DNA of 64,000 nucleotides, taken from Megachile rotundata (taxonomy: Eukaryota; Arthropoda; Insecta; Hymenoptera; Megachilidae). Position 1 is the first letter of the stretch. Each line of letters starts with the position of its first letter. Positions 49,364 through 61,799 of the stretch are shown piece after piece. The notes below the pieces were generated by a model, which saw nothing but the letters and a program-made list of their open reading frames with translations, searched no databases and was not told the DNA's origin. Both the position numbers and the translations under genes were made by a program. The stretch covers positions 7,044,501-7,108,500 of the forward strand of contig NC_134995.1 of the NCBI RefSeq assembly GCF_050947335.1. The letters are read 5' to 3'.

Positions 49364-50831
49364 TTAATATAAAAAGAATACCCTTTTGGTGAAATCCGTT
49401 TTAAGTTTTTTATCCTTTAACATCATGGTTTCACCTGTTCTGAGGTTTTGAAACGTCTTCAGCCGTAAGAGGCCTAATTTTTTTTGAAACTGTTTTATGT
49501 CTCCATCATAAATTGTTTCCAATTCATGAAGTTTGCCGTGTAGCTTTCGTTGTCTTTTTCCTAACTTATCCACTTTCTTTGTGAACTCTCTTATGTCCTT
49601 ATAAGCTTGCCAATAGTCCCTTCTCATTCGAAATCTAAACTCTTCTTTTATCTGTACACAGTAATAAACTATTATTTGACCAGTTGTTTGTTTTCAGTAG
49701 GGCAGAAGGAATCAGTAGATCTAGGAATATTAGGGGTATAGGGGTTTAAAAATATAGGGTCTTGGGGATATTGGGATATAGGAGTAGTGTATGAATTTTG
49801 AAATATAGGGTTTTAGGGATGTAGGGACTGTAGGAAGTTAGAATTTACAGAACTAGAGATTTAGGTGTATAGGAATCTTGGAATGTAGAGATCTAGGGAT
49901 ATTAGAATTTAGAGAACTAGAGATTTAGGTGCATAGAAATCTTGGAATATAGAGATCTAGGGATATTAGAATTTACAGAGCTAGAGATCTAGGGAAATTA
50001 GAATTTACAGAGCTAGAGATCTAGGGAAATTAGAATTTACAGAAGTAGAGATCTAGGTGTATAGGAATCTTGGAATGTAGAAATCTAGGGATATTAAAAT
50101 TTACAGAGCTAGAGATCTAGGGAAATTAAAATTTACAGAACTAGAGATCTAGGTGTATAGGAATTTTGGAATGTAGAGATCTAAGGATATTAGAATTTAC
50201 AGAGCTAATAATTTAGGGATCTAGATGTATAGTAATGTTGGAATATAAAGATTTAGAAGTATTCTAATCTATCTCCAAATGAAGACTATAATAATATAGT
50301 CATTCTTCTTCTTCTTCTTCTAATTAATAACTAGAAAGGTTTTTCAACAGAATATTAAAATTGCAGTTTTTCCTACACCTATACATGTTGCAGTTGAAAA
50401 GAAATTTATATACTTTCAATCTAAAATAGATTAATATTTTTTGTTATCTTAAGCAGCATAAATCCTTCCTTCCACAATGACAAATACAGAAGTACAGAGT
50501 TGGAATATTAAGGTAACTGTGTAAACGACCAGAGTAACTGTACAAACGTTGTAATTACCTTAGCAAGTTCAATTTGTACTCTTGTTCTATATTCTAACTC
50601 CATGTTTGGATACTTATTGAGTGTTCTATTGACTCTCGATCGATTCCTTTGTATCCACGACGCGACCTTCTCGTCTATAGTTTCCTCTCCGTAATCAATC
50701 ATGAACGATAGTTCTTCGTTAACGTTATCAGCTACTCGCGCTATTACCTCGCCGCTCCAATATAACACACGATCTTTTTCCTGCAACAAATGATCCCATG
50801 TGTTTGGCAAACGTCCGACGGCTTGTCCCAT
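49364..50831 (-). CDS. Unrecognised 186-aa basic helical protein
   Basis: Exons (- strand) 50559-50831 and 49364-49651 join in phase 0 to 186 aa. The start is the first ATG in the frame, giving MGQAVGRLPNTWDHLLQEKD; Gly2 could allow N-myristoylation. The middle is charged and helical (EELSFMIDYGEETIDEKVAS). The second half is strongly basic and coiled-coil-like (REFTKKVDKLGKRQRKLHG), with a C-terminal MMLKDKKLKTDFTKRVFFLY. Donor GTAATT and acceptor TGTGTACAG flank a 907-bp intron that is largely filled by a tandem repeat. The layout faintly recalls FAM228-like proteins, but I cannot confirm that. Codon structure and borders make the gene credible. Confidence 0.65.
49725..50265. repeat. AGAATTTACAGAGCTAGAGA minisatellite
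   Basis: Imperfect copies of blocks such as TAGAGATCTAGGGA and TTAGAATTTACAGA, with a 31-35 bp basic unit and about 100-bp higher-order blocks containing GTGTATAGGAATCTTGGAAT. It sits inside the intron of the 186-aa gene. A (TTC)n run follows at about 50,305. Confidence 0.85.
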
Positions 50832-51300
50832 TGTTGCTGCTCGAATCCGCCAAAATGCAAACACGACCGATGATCTATAGTTTCGACGCCATCTGCTTAA
50901 GAATCATGTAAACAGAGTCGCCAACGATGATGTATTTGCCTGTCTCGTACGCTTTCGACTCGCATCGCTTTAATCGAAACACAGAGGTAAGTAATAAACG
51001 CGCTGTTTATCCGGTTTCGCAAAACGATTAATTTATTTTCTCCCGTATTTTTGTTCGCGACAGTAAACAGATCAAAGTGTGCTTGGCGTTCCTGTGTGCG
51101 TCGAACATTTTGCTGATAGCAAAAGACTGTATTGCGTTTCGTGGAACTGAGCTGTTCCACGAAACTGCTACATACGTGCTTCTGAATATTTTTCAATGCG
51201 ATTTGCGACGTTTTAATATACACAGCTACTGAAATATTGTGCACCAGTCGATCACAGCTGTAATTGCATAGGTTTTTAATTTCTTTACGGTGTAGTTTAT
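50832..51300 (-). promoter_or_regulatory. Probable 5' region of the 186-aa gene
   Basis: GC-richer DNA upstream of the ATG at 50831. It holds a perfect 12-bp inverted repeat (GTTTCGTGGAAC, 6-nt gap, GTTCCACGAAAC) at 51,136-51,165. Confidence 0.35.
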
Positions 51301-52079
51301 AAAGTGTCTACGGTGAGATTTTATAATGAGTTCCTTTAAGACCATTCTACAACCTTGACGTTAAATTATAACCTAAAAAATATAAGTAAAACATTTCATA
51401 ATATTTATAATGAATTTTATAAAATTTAATTTGTTATTTTTATTTACCATAAGTTGAAAGAATAATGTTCTACTTAAAGTTCATTTTTCAGTGTCGCTTG
51501 GAAAAGTGAGGGTACTTTTTTATCTGACTTTTTGCTCCATATTGTTTGTCAGCGTGTAAGCATATAAACGTGGACGGATAATGGTAGCAAAGTTTGCCGT
51601 GATTCGCCACAAAAGGTTGATTCTTCGCGAAGTGTCCGTCAGGATTACATTGAGCGTGATTTCACGGTATCAGACGTGGAAAAAGGAACTAGAGCGGATA
51701 TCCGTCCGTCTCGAAAGTCCGCGAAATTCAATCGGCACAGTGCTCGTGTCGGGGTGTCAATTCAAAGCAACGTAATCTCCGTTCAACCCGACCAATAATC
51801 GGCTTATTGATTTCGATTCGACGCTAAAGCGTTGTTCACAACGACGCGGTTTAATTGTTATTCGACATTATTTACTTGTTTGATTTTTCTTTATTTTAAT
51901 TTTCAACTGTCTCGCGTTTTGATTTGTACAATTTTATATTTATATTGGTTTCATGTATTTTATGCACTTTATGCATTTTATATAGTTTAGGAAATTTATA
52001 TCTTTTATATTATGGTATTATAATTATTATTTATATAATTCATTTAATTTAGTTAATTTATTTAATTTTTTTAGTTCAT
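51301..52079. other. No supported gene
   Basis: A 64-codon open frame at 51,581-51,775 in a GC-richer island has no splice partners and no recognisable product. The rest is AT-rich. Confidence 0.4.
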
Positions 52080-52320
52080 TTCGTTTGTTTAATTTATTTA
52101 ATTTATTGAATTTATTTAATTCATTTAATTCACTTAATTTATTTAGTTTGTTTAGTTTGTTTAGTTTGTTTAGTTTGTTTAGTTTATTTAGTTTATTTAG
52201 TTTATTTAGTTTATTTAGTTTATTTAATTCACTTAATTTTTATAATTCATTTAATTTATTTCATTTATTTATTTTATTGAATTAATTTAATTTATGTAAT
52301 TCATATAACTCATATAACTT
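52080..52320 (+). repeat. 9-bp TTTAGTTTG / TTTAATTTA repeat
   Basis: The core at about 52,139-52,225 is near-perfect TTTAGTTTG or TTTAGTTTA, with degenerate TTTAATTCA flanks. The NLFSLFSL open frame is a by-product. Confidence 0.9.
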
Positions 52321-53089
52321 ATATAATAGACATATTATAGCAATCATTAAATGTCTCATTTATAGCAAAAGTAAAATAATATTTTTTAATCGCACAAGTT
52401 TAACAACAACAATGAAAATTAAATTTTCTAAAAAATTAAAATTATCAAATCTTCATCACAAACACATTAAATGATATTCAAAGAACAAATTTTATACCTA
52501 AAAATATTGCAAATTAAAAATTAATTTTTCATATATGTATTAAAATTTGTAATATTTATATTTTGATTTATAAAGTTACTAGTAACATTCATCAATATTT
52601 GTTGTGTATTTTAAATATTCTTTTCTCTTTTCGTTATTGCAGGAATATTGAAATATTTGTTGAAGCATGCTGCGCTGAAAAATTATTTTAACGATTTTCA
52701 CAGCGTAGAAATTTCTACTTCGACGGATTTTATTAGAAAAAAATTTAATTACAAATACTTCATAGAGAGAATATTTATTTTTTTGAAGGGTTCATTGATT
52801 GTTTATAATATATATTGAACAATCTTTTTTGTATCGTGTTTCACAAAATGTATGTGCTTTTCAGGAGATAAAACATTTTTAATATCAAACCTTTTGTGTT
52901 GTTAAAATATTAATAAAGTATTTATTTTATGTTTTTCCATTTTCTTCGTTTCCATATTTAATATTCAGTGATTTCTAAATTTTACTGTTATTTTCTCAAT
53001 TATGTTGGATGAAGTTATGGTAAGTTAATTTTTTACATAATTTTATTATTTAAAAATATAGAACTTACAATTTGATTCTTTTGTATAAA

Positions 53090-53475
53090 ATTATTAATTA
53101 TAACAGTTATTATACTAATAATTACTCAAATATCGAATAAAAAGTTAACATATTTATTATAATAGTAATTAGATTATAAGAGTAATTATAATAATAATCA
53201 TGTTAATTGTAGTAGTAATCAGAACATAGCAATAATTACATTAATTACAATAGTAATTACACCAATAATTACTTTAGCATCGAGTGTAAAATGAACATGT
53301 ATATTAAGCAATAATTATCATAATAATAATAATACTAATTATAATTACTTAAATATTGAATGACATGTATCGTAATAGTAACTACATTACAATAGTAATT
53401 AATATTATTAATCATATCAGTATAATAACAAATATGTCAGTAATCACTTCAGTATCGAGTTAAGTACAGTAATTA
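53090..53475. repeat. AATAATTA low-complexity repeat
   Basis: Dense AGTAATTA, TAATAATAAT and TTATAATAGTAAT runs of no fixed period. Confidence 0.7.
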
Positions 53476-53850
53476 GATATAAAGAAAGGTGTGAACGTAA
53501 CTTAAAGCCGTCCCTGACCGCCACCGTTATCGTATCCGATGCTTCATTGACCACATCCTAACCTACATCAGGTGTGCGTCACACCGGATTGCGTGTGCAC
53601 CTGAATACGTGTAAATCCACTCTACTCGCACCTACATGTACACATACATATACAGGCGGAAGTGTAGTTCGTTACACGGCACGTGTTGTCCCGTGACGAC
53701 GACACGTACCCTGGACGAGATTGCTACTCTTAGTCACTCGCTTTACCCCTCTGTAAATAAGGGTGCTTCGGGGAAAAACGCTTTATCGCGGGAAATCCGG
53801 ATAACGGTAATCCGCGCGACTCTATATTTTCATGAGAGTTAATGGAAAAA
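53476..53850. other. GC-richer island, no gene seen
   Basis: Stands out from its AT-rich flanks and includes CAGGTGTGCGTCACACC. Possible regulatory element or an exon I cannot recognise. Confidence 0.3.
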
Positions 53851-54029
53851 ATAGAAACCGTACTTGACGCTCTTTTTCTCTACCACAGTTATCCCCTTAG
53901 ACATTTTTTAGTTGAAAATGACACTTTATTTCATTTATCTTAAGCTTCCTGCTTATTTAACTGTTTATCCACCATATTTATTATAGTACTGTTATTTATT
54001 CATTCAATTTTAGTTGAAATATGATGTGA

Positions 54030-54650
54030 ACAAATGTTACTTGTTCAATCATTAAGATTGTTCATATCTATCACTACTAATTACTGCATTTAAATAATTA
54101 TCAAACACAGTTTAATATTTAATATTATTATCATTATTATTTTATACATTGCTCCTTACTAGAAACTTAATTTTTTATATTAATCAAGCATATCATTAAT
54201 TAATTGTATTAATGACATGTACAAATGTTGCTTGTTCAATCATTAAGATTGTTTATATCTATTACTACTAATTACTGCATTTAAATAATTATCAAACACA
54301 GAATTCTTATATTTCATATTATTATCATTATTATTTTATACATTATTCGTTACTAGAAATTTAATTTTTTATATTTATTAATTATATTAATGGCATGTAC
54401 AGATGTTGCTTGTTCAATCATTAAGATTGTTTATATCTATTACTACTAATTACTGCATTTAAATAATTATCAAACACAGAATTCTTATATTTAATATTAT
54501 TATCATTATTATTTTATACATTATTCGTTACTAGAAATTTAATTTTTTATATTTATTAATTATATTAATGGCATGTACAGATGTTGCTTGTTCAATCATT
54601 AAGATTGTTCATATCTATCACTACTAATTACTGCATTTAAATAATTATAA
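54030..54650 (+). repeat. 178-bp tandem satellite-like repeat, about 3.5 copies
   Basis: The marker ACA(A/G)ATGTT(G/A)CTTGTTC starts at 54030, 54221, 54399 and 54577, with spacings of 191, 178 and 178 bp. Copies 2-4 are nearly identical and include TCATTAAGATTGTT and TTACTACTAATTACTGC. The last copy is truncated at about 54,648. Confidence 0.92.
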
Positions 54651-55500
54651 TTCTGTGATTATGATAATTATTATATGACACGTCAGTATCATAAAATAGC
54701 ACAGTACATCCACTTACAGTTCAGAGTTTTCAGAAAATGGCTACCTAAATTCTTTACTAACATACCAAATACAAAATGGCTGATTCATACACAGACCCTT
54801 TAAAACACAAAATTTTAAGTAAATCTATCATTTTGTTAATTCAAGCCCCGCAAAGTAAGTGCTTTTAAAACAGTTACCAAATCTTGCCAAATGATAACCC
54901 ATCGAAGAAAATTGATTTAATCCAATAAACCTCCTCGTATCTTTTCTCACCAAACATTAAACTTATCCTTTAAATTCTCTGCGTGAAATATCACCGAAGA
55001 TTCGATCGACTACTTCCGCAGAAGTTTCCAACTAAAATTTGTAAGAGAAGCAAAAAGAAAACGTCGAAGTTGGCAAAACTCTCGGTAAGTTCGAAAAAGA
55101 TCGATCTTAACTCATCAAAGGATTAATCAGTGTATCAGATCGGTTGAACGTCTTAATATTTCAGTTGATGCGATCTACATCTTTCCTGCTCCCTATGGAG
55201 CTGTTAATCTTACGGTTTTAGGTGTCTGAATACTAGCGGAATGCGTTATCAAGCTCGTGTGATGGCTGTATCCGCAGACGAGCTAATTAAGCCAGTCCAA
55301 TTATATATCTGTTGCAAAGACACGGTTACATCTTCCCTCCGTGAAATCCTCTTACACGAGATGCGTTATCAGTGCACGTTTAAGAGGCTTTAGGCTACTG
55401 ATTGAATTTTTAAATCTGCCGAGATTTCAATTAGGAACGGACCCTCGTTCAGTGATCGAATTACGCTGTTCTTTGGACCAAGTGTTTCTGATGGAATACC
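54651..55500. other. No supported gene
   Basis: Mixed-composition DNA with no long open frame, no splice-consistent exon and no clear repeat. Confidence 0.4.
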
Positions 55501-55559
55501 GTATGAAATTCAGAGATTTGGAACTTTTAGATATGGGGATTTCGAATTTTTTTGGAATT

Positions 55560-57440
55560 TTTAGATTTTTCGGATTTTGGAAGTTTAACGACCAGGGAGT
55601 TTAAGTTTAGGAGTTTTGTAAGTTGGGAGGTTTGAATTTAGGGTTTTCAAATTTGGGTGTCTTGCAAGCTAGGAGGTTCTACTTTGAGGTTTTTCAAATT
55701 TGGGACGTTTGGAATTTGAGAAGTTTGACTATAGAATTTTCTGAATTTGAGACTTTTGGGACCTGACAAGCTTAATTCTGGCATTTTCTAGATTTGGGAC
55801 TTTTGGTACTCAGAAAGATTGACTTTGAGATATTTCAAATTTGGGACTTTTGGTACTTAGGAAGATTGACTTTGAGATATTTCAAATTTGGGACTTTTGG
55901 TACTTAGGAAGATTGACTTTGAGATATTTCAAATTTGGGACTTTTGGAACTTAACAAGTTTGACTCTGAGATTTGTTAAATTTGGGGCTTTTGTTACTTG
56001 ACAGGATTGACTCTGAGATTTGTTAAATTTGGGACTTTAGGTACTTGGCAAATTTTACTCTGAGATTTGTCAAGTTTGTGACTTAAGGTACTTGATAAGA
56101 TTAACTTTGAGATATTTTCAATTTGGGACTTTTGGAACTTGACAAGTTCAACTTTGTGATTTCTCCAATTTGGAACTTTTGGTACTTAGAAAGTTTGACT
56201 TTAAGATTAGTCAAGTTTGGGACTTGTACCTGCCAATTTTGACTTTAAGATTAGTCAAGTTTGGGACTTATGGTACTTGATAAGTTTAACTTTGAGATTT
56301 TTCAAATTTGGGACTTTTGTTACTTGACAAGATTGACTCTGAGATTTGTTAAATTTGGGACTTTAGGTACTTGGCAAGTTTGACTCTGAAATTTGTCAAG
56401 TTTGGGACTTATGGTACTTGACAAGGTTAACTTTGAGATATTTCAAATTTGGGACTTTTGGAATTTAACAAGTTTGACTTTGTGATTTTTCTAATTTGGG
56501 ACTTTTGGTACTTAGAAAGTTTGACTTTAAGATTAGTCAAGTTTGGGACTTGTACCTGCCAATTTTGACTTTAAGATTAGTCAAGTTTGGGACTTATGGT
56601 ACTTGATAAGTTTAACTTTGAGATTTTTCAAATTTGGGACTTTTGTTACTTGACAAGATTGACTCTGAGATTTGTTAAATTTGGGACTTATGGTACTTAA
56701 TAAGTTTGACTTTGAGATTTTTCAAATTTGGGTCTTATGAAATTTCAGAAATTTACATCCCCTAGAATCTTTCTCATATGCGACTTTTGAACTTGAGAAG
56801 TTTAAAACTCTGAGCTCTTGCAAATCTGGGACTCTTAGGACTTATAGACTTGTAAAAACTTGTGACTAATGGGACTTTTCGAACTTGGTATTTATGGAAC
56901 TTTGTTAATTTGGATCTTTCAAACTTATCGAACTTTAGACTTATGGAACTTTGCAAAGTGACTCTGCCACTTATCAATCTTGGGACTTATCAAATTTAGG
57001 ACTTATAGTTCTATGGAAATTTGGGATTCTGTATTTTCCAAACCTTGGGACAGTGAAATTTCTCAAACTTGGAATTTTTAAATTTATCAAACTTATGATT
57101 TATGGAAGTTTGGAAATTTGGGACTCAACAATTTTTTAAATATGGGACTTATGGACCCTTAAAAACTTGGGCCTTACATTTTTGAAAGTTGGGTTTTTTG
57201 AAACTTCAGAAACTTATGACAGTGAGAATTTTTAATTTTAAGACTTATTGAACTTCTGAAACTTGGACCTCTGCAAGACTTGGGACCTATAGAATTGTTG
57301 AATCTTGGAATTTTTAGATTTTTAAAATCTGGGACTTATGAAGCTATTGAACTTTGACACTTTCTGATAAACATAAGCAGGTAATATGAAGACTTGTAAC
57401 TGTGAAGTTCTACGAATATGAAACTACGGGATTTTGTAAA
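55560..57440 (+). repeat. 47-bp minisatellite with a 326-bp higher-order unit
   Basis: The basic unit is about 47 bp, e.g. GGGACTTTTGGTACTTAG then GAAGATTGACTTTGAGAT and TTCAAATTT (exact copies start at 55,843 and 55,890). A variant block beginning GACTTGTACCTGCCAATTTT occurs at 56,221 and 56,547, 326 bp apart. After about 56,760 the copies decay to TTGGGACTTATGGA fragments. Confidence 0.9.
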
Positions 57441-58676
57441 ATAAATCATTCTAAATTTGAAGGTCCCTAAAAATGAGCATATTTGAAATCTATCTCTAAA
57501 CAATCCATAATTCCTAATAAACATACCTCTTCAATGAAGCCAATCTGTTCTCCAAGTAATCAAACCACACTTAATTCTGAAATATTCCAAACTGTACGTA
57601 CATAAATCAACGCAAAAATAATAAAAAATATAAAGTGCTCTAAATCCTAAAATAGGTACTAGTATCCGTTTAGCTCCCTGAGTGTTAACCAACAAAAAAT
57701 ATAAAAAAATAGGTGCAACGATTCGAAAGAAACGAGTATCATTTTAGCCAGGTAGTTTCGCGAAAGGCCAAACGGTGGATTCTAAAGCGGACCTATTTTC
57801 TATAGATGGTTCGTCAGCGACACATTTAACGATTAACAGCGACTGACGTTTAACCGTGGGTAGAAACACGTGAAAATTTCTATAGACCGGTACACACATG
57901 GTGTCGTTCGCTTTACGGCATCGTTCGAGCGACAAATTCTACTAAAAATAACCCTTTGCGCTCTGTTACCACCTGACTATTCGTGCGTGCGAAAGGTGGC
58001 CTCGAACCGCCATGCCATGGCACAAGCTTCCTTTGATGTGTAGACGATTGGAAGTCTCGGTGCTTGCGAATTATCTAGGCTCACATTCTATGGTAACCGT
58101 AATGTTTTTACAACATGACCTACCTCCACGTCCTCTCAAATCTCTTGACCGATTTTATTGTTGCGCCACTTGTTTTCGATGCTGTGACCGAATTCGTTCA
58201 GGAATTTTTTGAGGATAACTTCTTAAAACTGTTGTTATAAAGCTATTGTGGTGAATTGCTTTGGGTGATTGCGTAATTTGGATAATTTACGTAAATTTCG
58301 TAAAACTATTACAATAAATTGCTTTGGATAATTTGAAACTATCGTAACAAATTATTATATGATAATAAATTATTTCGAATAATTTCATGAAACTATTGTT
58401 GTATAATACAACGTAGAATACAACGTATTATGTAATGTTGCTGTTATTATTTAAAAGTTTGTGGCTGCTTTATTTTATGGAGATTGGTAGAATGACTCCG
58501 AGATTGAAAATCCGATTTTGAATTTTCCCGCCAATTACCTTAAACTATATACTGCGTTGTGTGGACTAAATATTATCATGTATTACGGTTTAATTGTATA
58601 TTATTTCGTAATTATTAACTTTGTACGATTATTATAAATGAAGGATGTTTACTAACAGCCTTGAATGTAGCCTTGA
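57441..58676. other. No supported gene
   Basis: A GC-richer patch at about 57,730-58,180 has short frames on both strands but no recognisable product. The rest is AT-rich. Confidence 0.4.
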
Positions 58677-58685
58677 AGGTTAAAC

Positions 58686-58805
58686 ACATGCGCAGTCGAT
58701 GACGCAAAGAGATGCGCAGTCGACGATGGAAAGAGATGCGCAGTCGACAATGGGAAATAAACATGCGCAGTAAATGGTGGAAAGTGACTAACTTGTGCAG
58801 TAAAG
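58686..58805 (+). repeat. 24-30 bp repeat with GCGCAG core
   Basis: ATGCGCAG starts at 58,688, 58,712, 58,736 and 58,763, with a diverged fifth copy (TTGTGCAGTAAAG) at 58,793. The units include TCGACGATGGAAAGAG. The core resembles half of an NRF1 site. Confidence 0.8.
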
Positions 58806-59263
58806 TTTATAAGATAAATACACTAAAATGTAATGCGTAAACTCTATCAAAATTATGAGTATAATTCTTGTGCATTATTTATTATTTTGTATATGTATTA
58901 TCATTAATTTCGCATAAATCTTGTTTAAGTTTCTATTAAAATTCATCATTGAATATTTAATAATTATTTAATAAATTGTTTTTTTTTGTTCGGTTTTGAC
59001 AGGATTAATGATTAGGTAGTTATTGTTTAGTTAACAAATTATTATTTGTTTACTTATTTGGTTGTGAAAAGGTTAATCAAGTGTTTAAGGATTACTAAAT
59101 ACATTTAACAAAATATTCGTTTATTTGTCGAATAATTATTAATAATCTCTCAATGTTGGAATAATTTATTAAATAATTATTCACAATTATTTCTACAATA
59201 ATTTTCACAAAAATTATTCACAAATTTAATACAAATTTTAAAAGGAAGTTTTACTAGTCATCC
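58806..59263. other. AT-rich, nothing recognised
   Basis: TTATTTAT and AATTATT runs with no gene signal. Confidence 0.4.
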
Positions 59264-59580
59264 TAGATTAACAAAATATAGTAAAATTATTAAAGAAGAT
59301 TAACAAATTATATTACGGCTATGAAAATGTGACAAGACTATGAAACTAGATTAACAAAATATATTAAGATTATGAAACTATATTAACAAAATATGTTAAG
59401 ATTATGAAATTAGATTAACAAAATCTATTAAGATTATTAAACTAGATTAACAAAATATATTAAATTTATTAAACTAGATTAACAAAAAATATTAAAATTA
59501 TGAAACTAGATTAACAAAATGTATTAAGATCATTAAACAAGATTATCAAAATATATTAAGATTACGAAACCACATTAAAA
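59264..59580 (+). repeat. About 33-bp repeat AGATTAACAAAATATATTAA
   Basis: About nine copies of a unit ending GATTATGAAACT. The copies differ by a few substitutions. Confidence 0.85.
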
Positions 59581-60314
59581 ACCCTAGTACCAGAGAAGCA
59601 ATATTATCGATTACCCGTTCAAATGTGAACAATATTCAGAATTACGCGTAACGAAGCCCCGCAAGCGTGTAATGCTTCATTACGCGCTATGACGCCATGA
59701 AATTAATTAATAAAATTCCGCCTGTCGAGTTTCATCCGTGCACCTATTATCGCTTCGTTCTGAAGTATTTAATCGAAATCAATCAAAATACACGCAAGCT
59801 TCGTTGTGACAGTTAAATAGCCGATCGAATGAACATGTATAAACAGATAAAAAGCTCAGATCAAAATCAAATTTACAATGAATAATTTCAGAGAAATTGC
59901 TCTGTACTGTTCTCGTCTGTTTGTTAACGTTAAAATAATATTTATTGAAACATTGTTTTCTTTGGAATAATTTTATAACGTTGGATTTTTTTAGCAAACG
60001 TGTGCTGCGATTTAGGGATGTGAAACGAAACGTAAAAGTAATATTAACTCAAAATGCAATTTTAACTTTAAAATTTCATAAAAGCAATTGTACAAATTTT
60101 GTATTAATATTATAATTTTGTTGTTGCAGAAATTATAATATTTATTAAACCTTGTTTTACACGTTTTCATATTCACATGTGTACACGCTATAGATTTTCC
60201 ATTAGCCACCTTCCGGCACTTTTGACAATTTTTCTAGGGGTTTTGACCCATTTTGAGAAAGTTTGGTTCTCTGACAAAAAGTCGTATCTAGCAAGGTTTG
60301 GCTTGTATGTATAT

Positions 60315-60470
60315 AGGTAGTGATGGGTTTAATACATGAGTAGTAGTGATAGATTTTATACATAAGTAGTAGTGATGGGTTTTATACATGAGTGGTAGTG
60401 ATGGGTTTAATACATGAGTAGTAGTGACGGGTTTAATACACGAGTGGTAGTAATGGGTTTAATACAAAAA
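60315..60470 (+). repeat. About 29-bp repeat AGTAGTGATGGGTTTAATAC
   Basis: Five to six copies with small variants (GGGTTTTATACATGAG, GGTTTAATACACGAG). Confidence 0.85.
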
Positions 60471-61780
60471 AAATTAAAATGATAACTATTTGTTCAAACG
60501 ACTGTCATTTTACTTTCTCCCGTTCTATTACTCTCCTACTGTATAACAAGGTTATACATACTTGCTATACTGTATGTATAACCTTGAACTTCCAGACCTT
60601 AGACTTTTCTAACTTCCCAATTTTTTACATTAAAATTTGTAATAAATAAATATTCGCAACAGAATTCGACAGTTGCTTGATTTCAACCCTTTGCACTCAT
60701 AAGTATTTTTGCTGCTAGTAAAGAGTAACTCTTAAACTTTCTACTTGAACAATTTGATCAAATTTTTGAAGCTATCACTCTTCTATTATTGTTTTATTAT
60801 TATGTCCTTCGCTATGTTTACACATTCTACCCTACAAATTCAGTTAAAAAATACTTATGTATTGTATTAAACCGAACGGTGACTCACCTTCCAAAGATTC
60901 TGAAACCGTCTAAAACTCGCGAGAACTTACGAGCGCCAATTTGTTCGAAGTAATTACCAGCCCATCACTAATCGCGGCGGCAAGGGTTCGCCAACACGGG
61001 ACGGTTCATTTGCTGGCCACTTTGTTTTCCAACGGGTGAAGGAAAAGAGGGGTGGTTCGGAGGCTTTCGGCAGCAAAATGTCGTTCATTATGTTTACAAG
61101 CGGTTACCTTTCGTGTTGTCACAGAGAAAGGAGGCAGTCTTCAGCCATCCGATTAGAGGCTCGGTTCGCGTAGCTAACGGTGCTCGTTTCATAGCGATCG
61201 AATCTTTCCACATGGCGGATCAAAACGACGATGCTTCGCCGAATCGACCTGGCCAACGAACACGGGCCATCTGACACGAAAAGAGGCATCGCTTCCGGTT
61301 CTGTTCGCCGAGCCAGCCAAAAAGAATTAACCGGATAACGTATGTTACTCGTTCAGGCATTAAACCCGCTTGAATTCGTCGCCATTTCGATCGAGTTCGA
61401 TGTCTTCATCTGCTTTTGCGGATCGTCTTATTTCGGAATGAACTTAACCTTGCGTCGTATAATTTATTTGTCTGATGCGTTAGTTAAAGTATTTGTAGTT
61501 CGATGTCTTCTTCATCTACTTCTGCGGATTCTTCTTCATTTCTTAGAGTATTTTATATCCAGCGATACTTGACTATACAAGTTATAGTTGAGCCTAAATT
61601 TCAAGATGGAGAGTACTAAAAATTTGAGCAAGGTCACATTTGAGTTGAGAGTACGATAGGAGTGAGACTTGTCAAAGTGCAAGGGGTACTACTGGGTTTA
61701 TGGACAAAATGGAGGATCGTCAAAATAGCGGATTTTGGATTTCTTAATTTTAATTGAGAACATTGTTAAGAAGCTCAAAT
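60471..61780. other. No supported gene
   Basis: A GC-richer stretch at about 60,890-61,330 has mixed composition like a promoter or CpG-rich island. The open frame at 61,342-61,572 has no exon borders or recognisable product. Confidence 0.4.
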
Positions 61781-61799
61781 TCGCTGTAAGTTCTACAAT

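Noticed and set aside
55560..56760. Regular repeats considered as a CRISPR-like array
   Set aside because: Eukaryotic sequence, no unique spacers between repeats, no cas genes. It is a minisatellite with a higher-order period.
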